In this document: positions 45,262-58,359 of the stretch, piece by piece | How positions within the stretch are numbered: position 1 is the stretch's first letter | Layout: every line of letters begins with the position of its first letter | DNA from: Mytilinidion resinicola | Taxonomy: Eukaryota; Ascomycota; Dothideomycetes; Mytilinidiales; Mytilinidiaceae | Assembly: GCF_010093595.1 (NCBI RefSeq) | Contig: NW_022985466.1 | Coordinates: 365,183 to 429,182 of the forward strand | Reading direction: 5' to 3' | Length of the DNA: 64,000 nt | Position numbers and translations under genes: made by a program | Notes under the pieces: generated by a model | What the model was told of the DNA's origin: nothing | The model's input: only the letters and a program-made list of their open reading frames with translations | Databases searched by the model: none

Positions 45262-48200
45262 CTACGGAGTCATCCCCGCCTCCACATACTCTTCATCGCC
45301 ATTGAAGAAAGCTCCGCCGACTTCGCCAGTCTCATCAAACCCATTCTCCTCATCTCCGAAATCCGCATCATGGTCTTCCTCGGCGTCGAAGAACTCATCG
45401 TCTAGATAGTCATCAGCGTCCTCGCTATCGTAGCCATTCATCCTGTCCTTTCCAGTCCCTCGGACGTGCTTCGAATTTGAAGGCACTGGCTTTTGGCCCC
45501 TGGAAGCATCCGTAGCAACTTGGAAAAAGGAGTGAGTGGGTGTCAACCTCTTTCCTTGGACGATGTGACCGAGCGGAGTGTGCTCGAAATCCTGCCCCTT
45601 TCTGCGAACCGTTAACCACTCGTGCAAGAATGCTAGCGGGTTCGTTGAAAAACACTTTTGCCCCTCCTGCTGCTCATTTGGTCCAAGGTCTTGGTCTTCA
45701 GTGTCTCCGTCGGGTATTTCCAATGAAGTCAGATGCGTGTAACTGTTTTCAGGCTTCTCATCCTCCTCGTCCACTGCAACACCAAGGGGTTGGAGTACAC
45801 TGCTGTGCTCATCCCATTCGAAGTAGAGACGTCCAGCGAAAATTCCAAGCTCCATTTTCAACCAGATCGGTGCATTCCATCCGCGAGGCAGTTCTGGAAT
45901 CGCATAGTAGCGTAAGTCGTTGAAACGCAGCATCTTCCGAGTAACCGGCGCGGCATAGGTCAGGAGATGGGTGGGCGATTCAGCCATATCTCGAATCAAC
46001 GCGATACAAATCTCGCACTCCTCCGGACTGATGATCATGTAATCCTCCGTGACAGAGCTCCACAGGATAAAGTTGACCGGTCTCTGTTTCCACAGGTTAG
46101 CTGCTTCCAGTAAACCAAACCGAGTAGACTTACCTGAAAGGTATCATCGGATCGGTAGAGAGACACCGTCCGCGTGAACTCCACCGAAACATAAAGCTTC
46201 GACGACATTCGTTCTGCATCTATGCCATATTTTGCACCCGCTACAGTTCTCCTCAAGGCAGCAAATGCATTTTGGAAAGCTGCAGATCCTGCAGACAAGC
46301 GTCCAGTCTGAACAAACCGAGTGAGATCTCGGTGCAAGCCTCCAAAAGAAAGCGGCATAAGTTGGGTTGGTCTCTGCACCTCCCTGACGTCCTCGACTTC
46401 ATATGCGACTTCTACCTCTCTCTCTACCTCCACTTCTTCTAAGGCTGAACCATGTACTGCATGGCCGGTGTCTTTGAAGCTCCGTCTCTGGGCATCCAAG
46501 CGCTCTTTGAAGGCCGCAAGAGAGGGGCAATACGTAGTCACATCTAAAGCTGCCTTCGAGCTTTTGGGCTCGTAGAGAGTTTTCAGTGTTTGTCGTTCCT
46601 TTTGTTGAAGGACAGCCAGATAGGCGTCGCGCTCACAGGTATCTTCCATGAAATCTGGGTTGTCTAGAGCTGCTTGGGTACGCCGGCAGAAATCAATTCC
46701 TTGGGCAAAATACAGAGGCTGTAACTGCTCTATTCCTGTGACTGTTTGTTCCAGGACCCATCGGACAACATCATAAGAGTCTACGGGATCGTTGTGCTTC
46801 TTCTTCACAAGATCCAAGATAGACTGATGCACTTCCGGGGGAGCAAAGAAGACAACTGATTGTGTGGTTCCTAGTTGTCTCAGCCTCATGGCCGCTTGCG
46901 AGAGCGTATCTTTGGTTACGTTGAGGCCGAGCGTAAGCGCACCAATTGCATCCGTAGGTAGCTTAAGATCTGTTCCTCGAGTATGAGCCTCATCCAGGTA
47001 CACAAGGCATTCTTCGAGATTGTCTGCAAACGGGGATGCGAGCAAAGGTACCCGGTAGCCGTGCCTGTACAAGACCCATGCCTTGTTATCCGTATCAAAG
47101 TAAACAGCGGCGGTTGATTCATGATCTTCCACAAGCCAGGCTTTCACAAGACTGAGATTGTCGTGCTCCAAGATCTGTGCTCCTGCGTCTATGAGCACGC
47201 GAATCTTCGTTTTAGCGAGCCTTCTTAATATCTCCACCTCTGACAGCCTCCGCCCTCGATGATCGGCTGTTAAAACGAATGTTCTGCTGCGAGGGGCGAG
47301 CATGAATGTGAGAACTTCCGCATTTGTGTGCCAGAGCCCAGACAGATCCTCCTGCTTAATGTTCAGTGGAAGCATGTTTCTTGAGTCGTTTGTGCCAGAA
47401 AACCCTGTAGTAAGTGCTTTTCTAACTTCCTTGGAGCTTGATTTTGCAAGATTTACATTGTTTTGAGGCGAAAAGAGAGGAATGTCCCATGCTGATGCAG
47501 AGAGCTTGATCTTGAACTGCTTCGCGTGCTTTGGGAAGACGAAGTTATTGAGGTAGTGATCAATGACATTCACATTATAGCGAACGTGGCGATGAATCTC
47601 AGCTAGTTGAGCCTCGTCGTCTACATTGATCGCGTTCCAATCCCTCAAGGACCCAGGAAGATTCTCAGTCGCCCAGCGTTCGTATTCTGTAGCGGGATCA
47701 TCTCCTTTGAGAACGTGCTCGAGGCTTTGATGTATTTGTGGTAGAGTAAGGCCGTCGTAATAGAAAGAGAGACAGGTAAACAAGATCGATACGTCAGGAT
47801 GACCCCACTCGCTTTGAGCTGACGGGACTCCCTTTGCATGATACGGGACAGCAATCGGATCTCTCAGAGGGTTCAAGCCATATTGAACGTTCCACCGCTT
47901 TTTCAGAGTGAGGAGGAGAATCCTATGGACGAACAAGCCCCGTAAGAGACGAAGGATTTGGAGACATGCTGGTTTACCGGGGAACATTCCGTGTACTCGT
48001 TTGATGATATCGTCGCATACCTTGGCTTCGGAAATGAAGTGTTTGATTGCACTTCGATCGTCTTTCGAGCACTCGTTTGCTGCTGGGAGTACGGATGTTC
48101 TACCACTGCATATCTCTTTGACCAACTGTTCAATAAGCGCATCCTCAACATCTCTTCGAAGAAGGTAGATGAATGGGTAGCCACCTGAGGGCCTCCGAAC

Positions 48201-51200
48201 CACCTCAATGCTTTGAGGAAAACGGTATCGAAGGGCTGTCAAATTTGAATCAACTAGACGAAGTATAGCCTCAGCCGTCTGCCATCGATATGGGTTGCCG
48301 TCGACTGCACTCTGAGATCCGGAAGGATAGATCAATTGTGTACGAACAGCAAGCGTAATATCGCACTCATCAAGAACATCCCTGGATACCTTGGAAAGCC
48401 ACCGCTGGATATTCACCATCCAGCCAGCTTCTGCGAGTCTGTCGTCCGAAACTCTCTGCAGACCACTTAACCGGAACGACATAAGGTGTTCAGGAAGCCC
48501 CAGTATAATGGAGCATTTCTTCAAAGCTTCCTGATGAATGCTGTAATACTTCTTCAGTGTGTCTGAGTTTGCCTGAGTTTTACGAGAGAAAGGAATATGA
48601 CAGATCTTCCGGCCAAGCAAGCCGCCTAATCGAGCTTGAAAGATCTGAGCCGTTTGCAGCAGCAGTGAACGAGGCACAATTATTCTCGAAAGCTGAGTCG
48701 CATCCGCAAGGACGGCCGCCACCATTGGCAAAATTACGCTAGTCTTTCCCTGTCCCATCTGGTACTGCAAGATGGAATTGCTCCCAGAAGCTGGTGAAAT
48801 AGTCGCGAGAGCAACGTCCACTTGTCGTGGCCGTATCAGAATATCCGACTCGATTTCGAGGAGAAGCCAGTCCGTGCGCTCAAGCGGCTGCCAATTGGCA
48901 TGGCCCCCGTTATTTCTCTCCTCTGTAAAACGCTGTTTGTGGCCCTTGGACAGGGCATCTTGTAGTCTCAAGAGTCGCTGTAGTCTCGTGAGCGAGACAG
49001 CATAGCGAACCAAGGCCTCCTTCATCCCCTTTCCAAACTCCGCGTGGGCCGTGGATCTCAAGAGTTCGAGAAGAGAAATTCGTGTGTCACAAGGCGCTAG
49101 TCCTCCCACTCGAAGCCATTTTGCGCGGGAGTCGTGCGCTTCAAGAGCTTGGCGAATCTCCGCGATCAACCCTTGAGCTATCTTGTCCGCATTTGTGATG
49201 TCTGAGGATAGCTGAGCAGGGTTGAGGATTGTTTGGTTGCTCATTGCAGGAGAGAGTCCCTTCAAGGCCACTAGACTGGCCTCAAGATCCCGACCATATT
49301 GCTGGCGTACCAGCGACTGAGAACCTGTCATAGTAGAGATGACGCGGTCTAGTTCCTTCGTCGACATCAGGGCTGGTGTAGCCGCAACTGCAAGACTCGG
49401 CTTTTCGGACTCCTTGCTAAGCGATCTGCGAGCCCCATTGGGTAGTTCATTCAAAGTGCCACCGACGTGCGTCTTCCCAATGGCACTGGGAATAACGCCA
49501 GCGAGAATTCGCGGACCGCGCTTACTGATGAGATCCAAAAGGGTCGGGACTTCACCACCTCGATTTCTTGTGGGAAGCACAGCTTGAGTCTTAGATGATC
49601 CACGTGGAAGTTCGACTTCGATGTCAACTTGCATACGATCAAGGATAGCTTGCGCTTGGAAAACATGAGCTGAAAGTTGAATGTTCTGAAACCATCGAAA
49701 CCACTCAGGCTTGATTGCCGCCATCGCCATTTCGCAATCGAGGAGAATGTCCAAGGAAAATCCTGTCAAACTTGGCTCAACGCATGGCCATTGGGCGAGC
49801 AAAAAGTCTGCGAAGGATTCGCATTGTTTTCGGACTAGAGTCTCATGCTGCATCTCTTCTAGTTCGTACTTTTTCCGTTGTTTGTAGCTCAACGTAGACC
49901 CAAGCGCATCCTTTACCTCGTTGGTATATGCCTCACGGCAGGGTTTCATCAGCTGGATAAGATGGTCGGAACGTGGATGTTGGTCCTTTCGGAAATGGTT
50001 GTACGACGGCCACTGTGGAGGTGTAAGAGATTTCAGGTCATTTGATACGGCGAATGCGATGAGTGTTCGGACAGCGTCCATGTTCACGTCTTTGCCAAAC
50101 CCAAGAAGTGAGAAGAGAAACATGAGGGAGTACCGGTCTTTGGCCTCGGATCCTTGACATAGTTTGACTAACCTGCCCCATTCGCGTGACATGTCGAGCG
50201 AAAGGAGGTCTGAGATCACTACTTTGTCAAAGTTACCGTTGTATCCCCCGATGATAGGCCATTGCTGAAGAATTCCTGCAAGGTCTTTCGTTGTTCGTAT
50301 GGTGTTCGGCCAGGACCGAACGATGGAGGCGCATCTAAAAACCTTCGATCGGCCATGACTCCTTGGGCAAGAATCTCGGGCGGTATACTCGACATCTGCA
50401 ACGGTGGCTTGCGGCTTTTCCTCCAGAAAGGAACGGCAATAGCGATGATGCCGAATATAGCTACGTTGGGCTAGGCCAGGATCTCCCGATGGTTCAAGCC
50501 CCGGAAGTGAGGCATGTTGGGGCGCAAAGGTCCTCAACTCTTCCGATCTCTTGATTATGGATTCCACAAGATGTCGAAACTCCGGACGCTCAATGTTGAT
50601 ACTTGAGCTAGGATTACTAACGACGGTCTGCATATAGCGGAGGTCCTCAGGATAATACTCCCTCCGAGGGCTGAGCTTTGCAATGTCTTTCAGTATATTG
50701 TATGAGTGGATTGACAACGGCTCCCATGGCTGGAATGAACCAGATTTGAGATATTTGATGGATTCCTCTGTTCCGATCCGACCAGTCAGCGGATCTGGCA
50801 AGACGAATGAGGTATACGCATGAAACAGGGCTTTCGAATACAATAAAGTCGGTTCTGCAGCGCAATCGAGACGGCCCAGAACACTGTTGATGGTAAAGGT
50901 TCCGTATTGGCCAACAACGTTCGCGACATCAACAGCAACGTGTGCGTTGCTCTTGCGACAAGTCAATGTGCCTTTTGGGACGATGATGCTTCGTTGGCGG
51001 GGATTCAAAGTCGACCTCAGTACAATTTTGCTGTTTAAACCGTACCAAGTGCCGGCGTCCTGATTTGGATCGATCTCGGACTGCAACTGCGAGCACTCCA
51101 ACAAGTTCCGCCTGTTGACTGTGAATGAGAGCTCCATTCTTCGTAGATCGACTGTCAGGTTTCTCCACAACGGTTGGAATACCGTAAGATGGTGGCGATA

Positions 51201-54200
51201 TTCAAAATACGTGAATTGGCGCGCAATGCTCTGAAAAAGCGGGCTATGCGGGTCGACTAGTGTTACATTGCGGCGGCGTGCCTGGCGGGTATTCAAATTC
51301 AGTACCCAGTCGCTCTCTCTTGACTTCCAAGGTTCCGGGCCTTGCCTAATTTCTAGGAGACCGCTGCGTGGATTGAGCCAGTGAAAGCGGTCGATTACCA
51401 GTGAGGAGGGTAGATCAAAATTGGCCGGATTTCCAAATACCTCGCGAGGAACATATTCCAGAATTGCCCCATTTACACAGGCCCTGACGACTAACTGGTT
51501 GTCTCGAAGCCCAATATGGGCTTGGTGGTTGTAAGGTAGATGCAGCACAATACCGTGTGACATACCAACCAATGGACTATTGAAAACCAGCAGGTTTTGT
51601 GTCCCGAAGAGCAGCTTAAGCAATGGATGTGTCCTATACTGAATTGGTAGTTTGCCCAGAGGAAAACCATTCACTCCTAGAGTCCCATACAAGAGTGCAT
51701 AGTGTACAACTTGTTGTGACATCTGATGGGTGGCACTCATGACCAGCTCAAGGACCCATTCGTATGGTGGCTGTAGAAAGGCGCATGCAACTGGAGGCTG
51801 TGAAACTCCTGCATCTAATACTGGCCAAAACGTATGGATTGCCATCCGCAGCGATCCTTGATTATGCTCGATGGACTGCCGAAGAATATGGCGCATCTTG
51901 TATGTCATAATCAAATCGCTGACGAGTCTGTGTCTTTGAGTGCTTGCTAATGTGCCTAGGCCACCAACGAGATTGTCCTGGATGGTAATAGAACTCTCGA
52001 TGAAGCAGCGAGTCGACATAGGGTCCAGTAGCATACTCTGATCGGCAAACACGATGAAAGTTCTCTTGCAGAGAAGGGCAGCCCACATGGCATACGAAGT
52101 TATTCTCTGGGATGTTTCTGCATCCACTGCAATACTGGCCTCCTTCCTTAGGGCTGAAATCCACTCGGAGGTGATTATTCGAGCGTGAGCCAGAAGATCC
52201 AGAGCCTTAGCCGAGAAGTGATGATTGACCGATAGTGTCCAGAGCCTCAACATGAGAGTGATGAGCATGTCCATCAGAAACACCTCCCTCCAATTGGCTT
52301 TAAGGCCGCTTAACCGGCTCGAGAGCTGTGTTACTAGCTCTTCACAAAACGAGTCGTCTCGAAATACACGATGAGCAGCGCGAAGTACATCGTTTCCGGC
52401 TTCTGGTCCAGCCTGCAAAGCAACCGCCGATACCATGCATGAGCTGGCTTCAGTAGAGAAGTTGAGATTGGTCGACCCAAGCTCCATTAGTAACACTAGC
52501 CACCGACGATTGTAGCCTGAGGAGAGGCTCTGGAAGGCCATGTACTCATGACTATTGGCTCCAGGAGGGCACATTGACTGGCTTGCAATAATCTGGTTTG
52601 ACGTCGGTCCATAGTGGTCTGCGGCGAAATCGGGCGACGACTGTAAATGCGCAAATGGGGATCCAGTAGGGAGCTTCAGCTCGAAGTGATGGCATAAGGT
52701 TGGTCTCTGGTATTGTTTATCGGGCCAGATACCATGCCGAGAATCGTACATTCGAAACTTCAACCCGCTAGGTAGACAAACATTGTCTAAAGACACAGGA
52801 AATCTCACATGTGAATAGTGCGTGTCAAGAAATGCTTTCGCTGATGATGCAAGAGTGGTACCCCAGGCTGATGATGTGTGAGGGACCCCCATACCGTAAG
52901 CGGCTGTAGCTTTATCTGCAAGAGTACCCCCGGCTGATGATGCACGAGGGACTCCCGTACCGTGAACGGCCGTAGTTTTATATGTTTTGAGAGGAGCGTA
53001 GTCGCAAAGTAAGACACGCGGTGGTTGTATCTTTTCAGTAGTTTCGGATCGAGTGAGTTTTGCGATTATCGTGAAAGTTGAATTGCGGTATCGCGCAAAT
53101 GCTTCGGGGATTCCAAGCTCAAAAACCACAGCCTTGGTCGCGTTGAGGTCTGCCGGCAGCGGATGTTCGTATATCTTGATGCGGTGGCGCCACGCCTTAC
53201 GTTCCAAAAAGCATTTCGTACAATTACGAGTGTCGTGATACCGCTCTGAAGTCTCTTCACTGATCTTAAAGATGCAAGAAGCTTCTGAGATCTGCCTGAC
53301 CATGCTTTCATACTCGGCACTCAAGGCATTCCACTCAACTTCTTTCTGCTCTCGGGCTTTCTGCGCGTCTTCCTCAATATAATCATGCAACCGATGAAGC
53401 ATTGGGCAGTCTTTGTAGTATCGGACTCCAAAACACTCCTCTGACGGATCGCCGAATATGGTGGCGTGACTATCTCCACTTCGTAACTTCCTTACTTCGA
53501 GATAGGCCTGCACATCCTTCAAACGCTTGAGCTGTGAGAGGTGAGGAAGATGCAGTACATCCATCATTGCGGAGGGGAACCCAGGGTGGTATTCGGTCAT
53601 AAGGGGGTACGTCTTCGTCGCGCATTTGTCCATGGCTACCCAAAGTTCCATTATGGTCAAAAGCATCTCTCCCTTCTGGTCTGCATACTCGTCGTACGCA
53701 GCCCCTACTGCAGCGATGTACTTTTCGATGAGGTTTGCGAGCTTGATACATTGCATTTCGCCCAGATCCAATGAGTCATTTTGTAAAGTCGTTAAACCTG
53801 CTGAGCCACCTCTGGCGGCGCTGTCGCAGTCTACCGTTCCTGTGGCACACAATGACTCGGAGGCCTGGCCAATGCTCGTCCGGATTTCGACCTCTAGATC
53901 GACCAGATCAAAATATCGCTCTGAAAAGGCTTTGAAATGACCCTTAGATGCCAACATAGCCTGGAAATCATTCCGGGACTGATCGTGATCATAGCTCTGT
54001 GTATGTGTTGGTCGTGAAGCCTCTTTCATAACTCGGTCGAGATAGGCTCTGGAGTTTGGAAGCTTGAGAACCAGATCTCGTGGATCTGCTTTCTTTGGCA
54101 GTGGATACACGGGCCTCCGTGTTGATTTCTTCATTTCCTCCCAGCGAATTTCGATATATCGCGTCGCATCCTGTACAGATTTTTCGAACCGAGTCGTAAG

Positions 54201-55255
54201 GCTTTCGAATAGACTCTGGTATACAGGACGAAGATCTAGGGAGGCTTGATCTTTATTGACTTCGAGTTTAACTAAGCGACGGCACAGCTTAGCCTTGATC
54301 AGGTGTACCGATGCCGGATCCAGTGTAGTCAACGTGTCATCCAGTAGGCCTGCGAGGAGCACACACATCACGAATTTGTAATGTGTCCGTCCGACCTCTC
54401 CCCCGAGCAGCACGGAGAGCTCTCGTTGTATCGCAACACGGAGAACAAGCCAGAATTCGGACCTTCTCCACGGCCGGTCGGCGCCATCAGCCCAGCACAC
54501 ATCATCATGTATTCGCTTTTGGAGTAAAGGCGGGTATACTCGACGGCCATTGGCTTCAAGCAACGTCATGAGCATGCTGGTAATTAAGGCTGGGTCTGCC
54601 GTGTCTCTGCTTTCGAACGCTAAAGATCCGGCCTTGTGGGTCTTGGCGGCGAAACGCTTGATTGATTCGATGCTGGCTTGCTGTAGAAACGTAGAAAGCT
54701 GTTCTTGGAAAGAATCATCGCAGAATATGGACCGTTCTAAGATGACGGTGGTCCCAGGGAACGTCCGAAGCAGTGCATTTTGTGAGGCGAGAACGTCGGC
54801 CGACAGCGGGGAGACTTCAAAAGCCTCGAAAATAATATTCCTAAGCAGGCACGAATGAGTTAGTTCTGCTAATCATATGTCGAATACCGTGATACTCACT
54901 CGCCGCACCTCCGAAGTAAAAGCCCACAGTTCTGTTCCGATAGATGCAGAATGAGTGTCTCTCGGTCGGTCAGATTTCGAAACTCGCGACACAACGAAGT
55001 CTTGTCCAGCTTGCCGCCGGGGTTGCAGGTTCTGCTTGTGTGGAGTGAACGGCATATCGAATCCCAGGCTGCTCGATGCGGTCCGTCGGCGGCAACTGAT
55101 CGCATGGCCCGACTAGCATTAATGAAGCGATCGATGAACGCGTGCTCGATATTCGTACGATTGCTGTCGTGCCTCCCGGGGAGTCTCGGAGGGAGAACAA
55201 TGTGGTTGAAGAGGGATTCAAGCAGCTCTGGACGAGCTGAGGTGGTGTGGTCCAT
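45262..55255 (-). CDS. Giant DUF3638/DUF3645 protein, helicase-like ATPase
   Basis: Exons 55255-54900, 54840-46134 and 46083-45262 join in phase to about 3,294 residues, a normal size for this fungal family. The middle exon is 8.7 kb. DUF3638 holds a P-loop, QMGQGKTSVILPM (GQGKT at 2148-2152), followed by IIVPRSLLLQ and VLDECD (DECD at 2276-2279). DUF3645 follows, and then DEAHTRGTDLKLP (2735-2747) and QAAMRLRQLG (2767-2776). These can be read as superfamily-2 helicase motifs I, Ia, II, V and VI. The first 2,100 residues have no recognised domain apart from scattered Cys/His residues. The C-terminal 100 residues are strongly acidic. The family is often labelled as a ubiquitin hydrolase in databases, but I see no thiol-protease motif to support that. 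Both introns are short (59 and 50 bp), and the reading frame is intact. Confidence 0.9.
52835..52985. repeat. In-frame ~66-bp duplication in the giant gene
   Basis: Two imperfect copies, around 52845-52910 and 52917-52978, share GCTGATGATGC, GAGGGACNCCC and ACCGTNANCGGC. They encode the similar segments TAVHGTGVPRASSAGG and TAAYGMGVPHTSSAWG near residues 735-780. The length is a multiple of three, so the frame is kept. Confidence 0.7.
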
Positions 55256-55572
55256 CCGGGCAAGGAAGCTGCGGTGTCAACCGCCTCGGAGCGGTTGACG
55301 TCGTGAAGGTAGTCTCGGCGGCCAACTGAAATACAATGTAATGATTCGAATGACGAAGGAGCCCCATAGGCTACTATGTGAGGCTAATGGGAGGAGAAGA
55401 GGAGAAAAAGAGAGAGTGATTGAGAAAAGTGTGAGGAGTGAGGCAGAAGTTGACCTCACTTTTCCAATGCGGCTAGTGGCATAGGGCCCGTGCGTGTGGG
55501 CAGCTGTGATTGGTCGCAGAAGACCGACTCTGGGCGCCGTTTACCCAGGTACTAGGTACCACGCGAGGCACG

Positions 55573-55778
55573 AAAAAAGTGGCACACTCATCAATTACTC
55601 TGCCCGTGTGTACACCTTATTACCACTGCAGGAAGTGCTTCAACACGTTTCCACATAGTCCAAGGCAAAAGGGTCCTATCTTGTTCAGATTCCTGAAAAT
55701 GCATTGAAGCACCTCAAGCAGTGGCAGACAGGTGTATGCACGAGGCAGCTTGCTGTGAAATTGGAGTGCCACCTTTTC
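55573..55778. mobile_element. Family A MITE-like element, most complete copy
   Basis: The ends AAAAAAGTGGCACACTCA and TGGAGTGCCACCTTTT form short inverted repeats. Inside lies the core shared with 26790-26981 (TTTCCACATAGTCCAA, CAGATTCCTGAAAATGCATT, AAGCAGTGGCAGACAG). With a length of about 206 bp and no coding capacity, it fits a non-autonomous element. Confidence 0.72.
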
Positions 55779-56475
55779 TATGCCCCATGTGGGTGCTCAC
55801 CTGCCTTCAAACACAAGATTCCGTGAGGCCAAGTTTTCATCCAGTGTTGAGATTGTCGCGCTACAATGCCTAGCACTAGGGGGAAAAGGCTGTCCTCACA
55901 ACAATCACGACTCAAAGCTCCCCAGAAGGTATACTGATTGGGGGACATCACCCATGCACTCCCAAGCGTCCCACTACTTTTGCTCTTTTTAGGCCCTTCC
56001 CCCTGGGGTCCTTCACCATGAGATCGAGTCTTGCTTACATTGATAGGGGAGTAAATGTTGGGAGAGGTTAGTTGCTACAGAGTCTCATCGTTGGGCTGTG
56101 TACGTCTTTTCTGGCTTCATCCCTTGAGAAGATATCAAATATCAACCTAAGGCACAGGAAAATCATACTGATAACTTACTGGACCACACTCAACGGCATC
56201 ATTACCACTGTTAGCTTTTGTAGCAGTTCCAGCTCCGGTCACAGTGGGTTCGAAGATTTGAGTTCATGTCAACTCATAAACATGCTAAATCAACGAAAGG
56301 TTTTGCAAATACCGTGTGGCTCCTTGTCTCGGTGTTGCGAATGGTCATTTTTCCGATTCGATTCGGTTACAGCTCCGTCTCACGTCCGATGGCCTAGTGC
56401 GCAAGTCAGGTTACAAATGCATCGTAGAAGAGGGGTAATCATCTTGAAAGTAACGCCTTGAAGTATCGTGAGACA

Positions 56476-56615
56476 TAAAGTAGCGGTTTTTTCTAACGCC
56501 GTCTGAGGTGGCCCAGAGAGCTATTAAGCTCGTCGAAACTGTTGTTTTCTAGTTCTTCATTACGTACTGGGACCTTAGGCGGTGCTAGGCAAGTGTACGC
56601 AAGCTTAGAGTGGTG
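56476..56615. repeat. Single copy of repeat family B
   Basis: The segment contains ACGCCGTCTGAGGTGGCCC, GAAACTGTTGTTTTC and GGTGCTAGGCAAGTGTACGC in the same order as the tandem units at 533-985. It is diverged but clearly the same family. Confidence 0.65.
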
Positions 56616-58359
56616 TACGGTAATCTTCAGTCCAGAAATGGGCCACCTTCAAAATTTTGAGACCAATTCCACCAGGTGTATTGAGCGTTTTCACGCTAGG
56701 TCATCGGACGTGAGAAGATGGTGTACAACTCATAATTTGCTTTGAATGGCTGCCCAGGCATCGTACGAAGTAGGGTTGTTTCCTCCAAGAGAAGGTCAAA
56801 CGATGGTGTCGCAGATGCGAGAAGGTAAAGTGAGGTTCGTGCAACCCATTTGATGGACAACTCGAGTTCGAAAGCGCGTCTACCGCCTCGCTTTATGCAG
56901 ACAGCTTCGCTATGATGCATGCAAGTGGAGAGAAGGAATGTTGGGTAGAATTGTAAGAAGACGCGGGGTTTAAGGGGCTTGGCTGACTCCTCCGAATCTA
57001 GAACAAGCAAGGGCGGACGCTATGGCCGGTATAGAATATGCCCCCAGGAGATATGTCCTGAAACTCGAAAGCCTGGCACCCACAACCACAACCAGAACCT
57101 TGCTGAATACTTTCATTTGATCTTGCGTAGAACATGAAGGAACACAGCCAAGCTGGCGTAACCGCTCAAGTACCTTGAAGCATCTCAATCTGCAATAAGT
57201 CGGCACCGATCTCGTCTGCCGCTGCTTAAAACTCCCTAATGCTTTTTTGAAATTCTGATTTTTGTTGCTTGGAACAGCCAGTAAGCCTGCCGGGGCAGTG
57301 GCCGATGGAAATGCACACTCAGCTGTGCTGTTCATTGCTCCAGATTTCTAGAATCATGTTAGAGTACTATAAGCAGTGGCAGAGCAGTGTACATGTATTA
57401 ATGATGAGGCACTGTGTATACGGAATCTGCAGTGCACCTCATTCGGCTTCGGTGTTGAATGAGGCAAATGAAGGCAGCCGGCAAGGGCTTCAAGGAGAAG
57501 AGTTTCTGTAACGTCAGATGTGAGTTAGACAGTATTTATGGTAAGGCGCGTGCTGTTACATTTATTCTGAGTAGGAAAGGCGGCATTTTGCGGCATTTAA
57601 AAGAACTGGATCAGATGACATTTGGCTGCGCTGTTGTTCTACAACTTACTTGCTGCGTTGCTCCAAGGCGGCATTGATGCTAGTTATGGAGTGCTAAAGG
57701 TACTTACTTACACGCTGCTGGCCCAAAGCCTTTTAGAGCTCTAAACTTGGGAGAAAACAAAAAGTGTATTGCTAGGTATAGGGGTGATTGTTCCTATTGC
57801 AGCATCTAATTTATGCGGTTCATGTTGTATAATAAATAATACACAAGTTATTTACTAATACAGCAAGGGCATAGGAGGATTGAAAGTTTAGTAGACTGTT
57901 AAAAGGCAATAACTTATACCTATTATAATGGCCAGTGCTACGTGTACGACCCCTTTTTGCTGCTTGCACGATGTCCTTTTGCTGCATGCACGAACCCCCC
58001 CCCCCCCTGCAACCCCTTCACCGCGCTCATGTCTAACTACAGCAGGACCGCCTCCCTGCGCCACACTGTGGGCTTAGTAATCTGCCGCACCCTCCAAGCT
58101 GAGCTTGCTTTCCCCTCACAAAGTTGAAACTACCACACTCGACTTACAATACACTTATACTGTCTCGCACTTAGATACGTTTCTTGGGTATAGCATCGTA
58201 ACCTTTCTATCTGTATACTCGCTAACCTCAATAGCTAGGACTGATATGCTGGATAAACGAGCGAGTTGCCCGGCTCGTGTCTTGAGTTAGGCTGCTGCGG
58301 TTTGAACCCAGCCAAACCCATTCCTACCGCTCACCCTGTGCCCAACCCTATGCGAAATA

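Larger units (their letters stand above)
55256..58359. other. Repeat-rich intergenic region, ~3.1 kb
   Basis: This holds a family A element (55573-55778, separate entry), a family B copy (56476-56615, separate entry) and further family A fragments near 57195-57430 (CTGCCGCTGCTTAAAACTCC, then TATAAGCAGTGGCAGAGC and GATGAGGCACTG). There is a run of 14 C at about 57991-58004. No frame has a recognisable domain. The first 200 bp are the 5' flank of the giant gene. Confidence 0.5.
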
